Assembly (NCBI GenBank): GCA_964570855.1
Contig: CAZMZR010000083.1
Location: forward strand, 1-15,122
From: JAFGPS01 sp964570855
Lineage (GTDB): Bacteria; Planctomycetota; Phycisphaerae; Sedimentisphaerales; Anaerobacaceae
Length of the DNA: 15,122 nt
Direction of reading: 5' to 3'
Under the pieces are notes generated by a model. It saw only the letters and a list, made by a program, of their open reading frames with translations, had not been told where the DNA came from and did no database searches. Position numbers and translations under genes: made by a program. Shown piece after piece: positions 14,617 to 15,122 of the stretch (positions are counted from its first letter, which is position 1; each line of letters starts with the position of its first letter).

Positions 14617-14898
14617 TCACTCCAGCAATCCCGTCCCAGGCAGAATCGAACCAAACAAGAAGTCAACCCACAAGAATTTTTTCAAGTCAAATTTATCGAT
14701 TTGCGGTATGGTCGGTGTGGTCAGCTCGCCTGTCTTATTCAGCGGCAATCTAATCTGGCCTAAAGCCTGCGTATCAACTGATAATCCGACATCGGCCTTA
14801 TACGGTATTTTCGAGCCCGGCTGGATTGATTCGCACCCTGCGGCCGTTAATAAGCAGCACAATCCAAAGACAAATACCGGATACATTTTCACTTTCAT
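14617..14898 (-). CDS. Small lipoprotein of unknown function
   Basis: 93 residues from the ATG at 14898. This start is preferred over the longer frame from 15000 because AAAGGG lies just upstream and the signal sequence begins there. MKVKMYPVFVFGLCCLLTAA is followed by GC, a lipobox (LTAAGC) with Cys22 as the lipidated residue. The mature part is about 70 residues (ESIQPGSKIPYKADVGLSVD onward) and ends in a hydrophobic, Gly-rich stretch (LWVDFLFGSILPGTGLLE). It should be anchored in a membrane facing the periplasm. The family is not recognised. Confidence 0.7.
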   Translation of the reverse strand: MKVKMYPVFVFGLCCLLTAAGCESIQPGSKIPYKADVGLSVDTQALGQIRLPLNKTGELTTPTIPQIDKFDLKKFLWVDFLFGSILPGTGLLE

Positions 14899-15122
14899 TG
14901 TTTCGCCCTTTATAAATATGCTTTCATTTTCTCCGCTCGTGCTTTTTTGTCTGCAAAGGTGATGATCAGATTGTAATTTTAGAGTTTCGAGGGCCTGCAA
15001 TCAAGTAAAAAAAGCATCTATACTTGAACATACACAGACTCTGGAATCATCATACTTGAAAAAAACAAAATCGAGAAGGAGCGGCTGTTGTGGCTTGCAC
15101 TCAGACGCGGATCAGTTACAAT
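14899..15122. other. Right-end stretch with no certain gene
   Basis: Upstream region of the lipoprotein gene. On the plus strand a frame from about 15027 stays open to the edge (IIILEKNKIEKERLLWLALR), with no ATG or ribosome site, so it is not called. A word TACTTGAA occurs twice (about 15021 and 15052). Confidence 0.3.

Noticed and set aside
15027..15122. Open plus-strand frame at the right edge
   Set aside because: No start codon or ribosome site, and too short to judge; it needs the next part of the scaffold.
1..15122. tRNA or rRNA genes
   Set aside because: No cloverleaf-like segment with a T-loop GTTCRA pattern and no rRNA words were seen on either strand by eye; a covariance-model scan was not possible.

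Overview
The window looks like a chromosomal piece of a planctomycete, most likely of the Phycisphaerae/Sedimentisphaerales type. This is an inference from protein families. The window carries an H-X9-DG-type pseudopilin-like protein, a PEP-CTERM-tagged secreted protein, a PQQ-like propeller protein, a Cys-rich repeat protein and an HNH-AP2 protein of a kind I associate with that group. A run of exactly 100 N inside a repeat gene shows that this is a draft scaffold.

Layout. Positions 2-1804 hold the 3' part of a pseudopilin-like gene whose frame continues into a serpin-like domain. A fumarylacetoacetate-hydrolase-family enzyme follows (1930-2877). Positions 3004-7489 are a tight same-strand cluster: sodium/solute symporter, cellobiose/mannobiose 2-epimerase, and GH130 mannosylglucose phosphorylase. 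A small unknown gene (7559-7957) ends the run. Positions 7958-8341 are an intergenic stretch rich in repeats, leading into an HNH-AP2 gene that seems to start at CTG. A decayed reading frame (about 9094-9407) and a minus-strand exported propeller protein (9470-10726) come next. A small plus-strand Cys-rich protein with an acidic tail (11032-11241) has a promoter-like site and a 21-bp palindrome in front of it. The right third is on the minus strand: a secreted tandem-repeat protein (11425-13503, with the gap), a PEP-CTERM protein (13584-14222) and a small lipoprotein (14617-14898).

How the genes work together. The symporter, epimerase and phosphorylase make a complete uptake and breakdown route for beta-1,4-mannobiose. 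The disaccharide is imported with Na+, its reducing-end mannose is epimerised to give mannosyl-glucose, and this is phosphorolysed to mannose-1-phosphate and glucose. The gene order matches the mannan locus known from Bacteroides fragilis. A LacI-type operator-like palindrome lies just before the symporter.

The two most unusual things are both domain combinations. The symporter carries an acyl-carrier-protein-like domain, without the phosphopantetheine serine, inserted in a predicted periplasmic loop. The first gene joins a pseudopilin-type module to a serpin-like domain. Neither is a combination I know as described.
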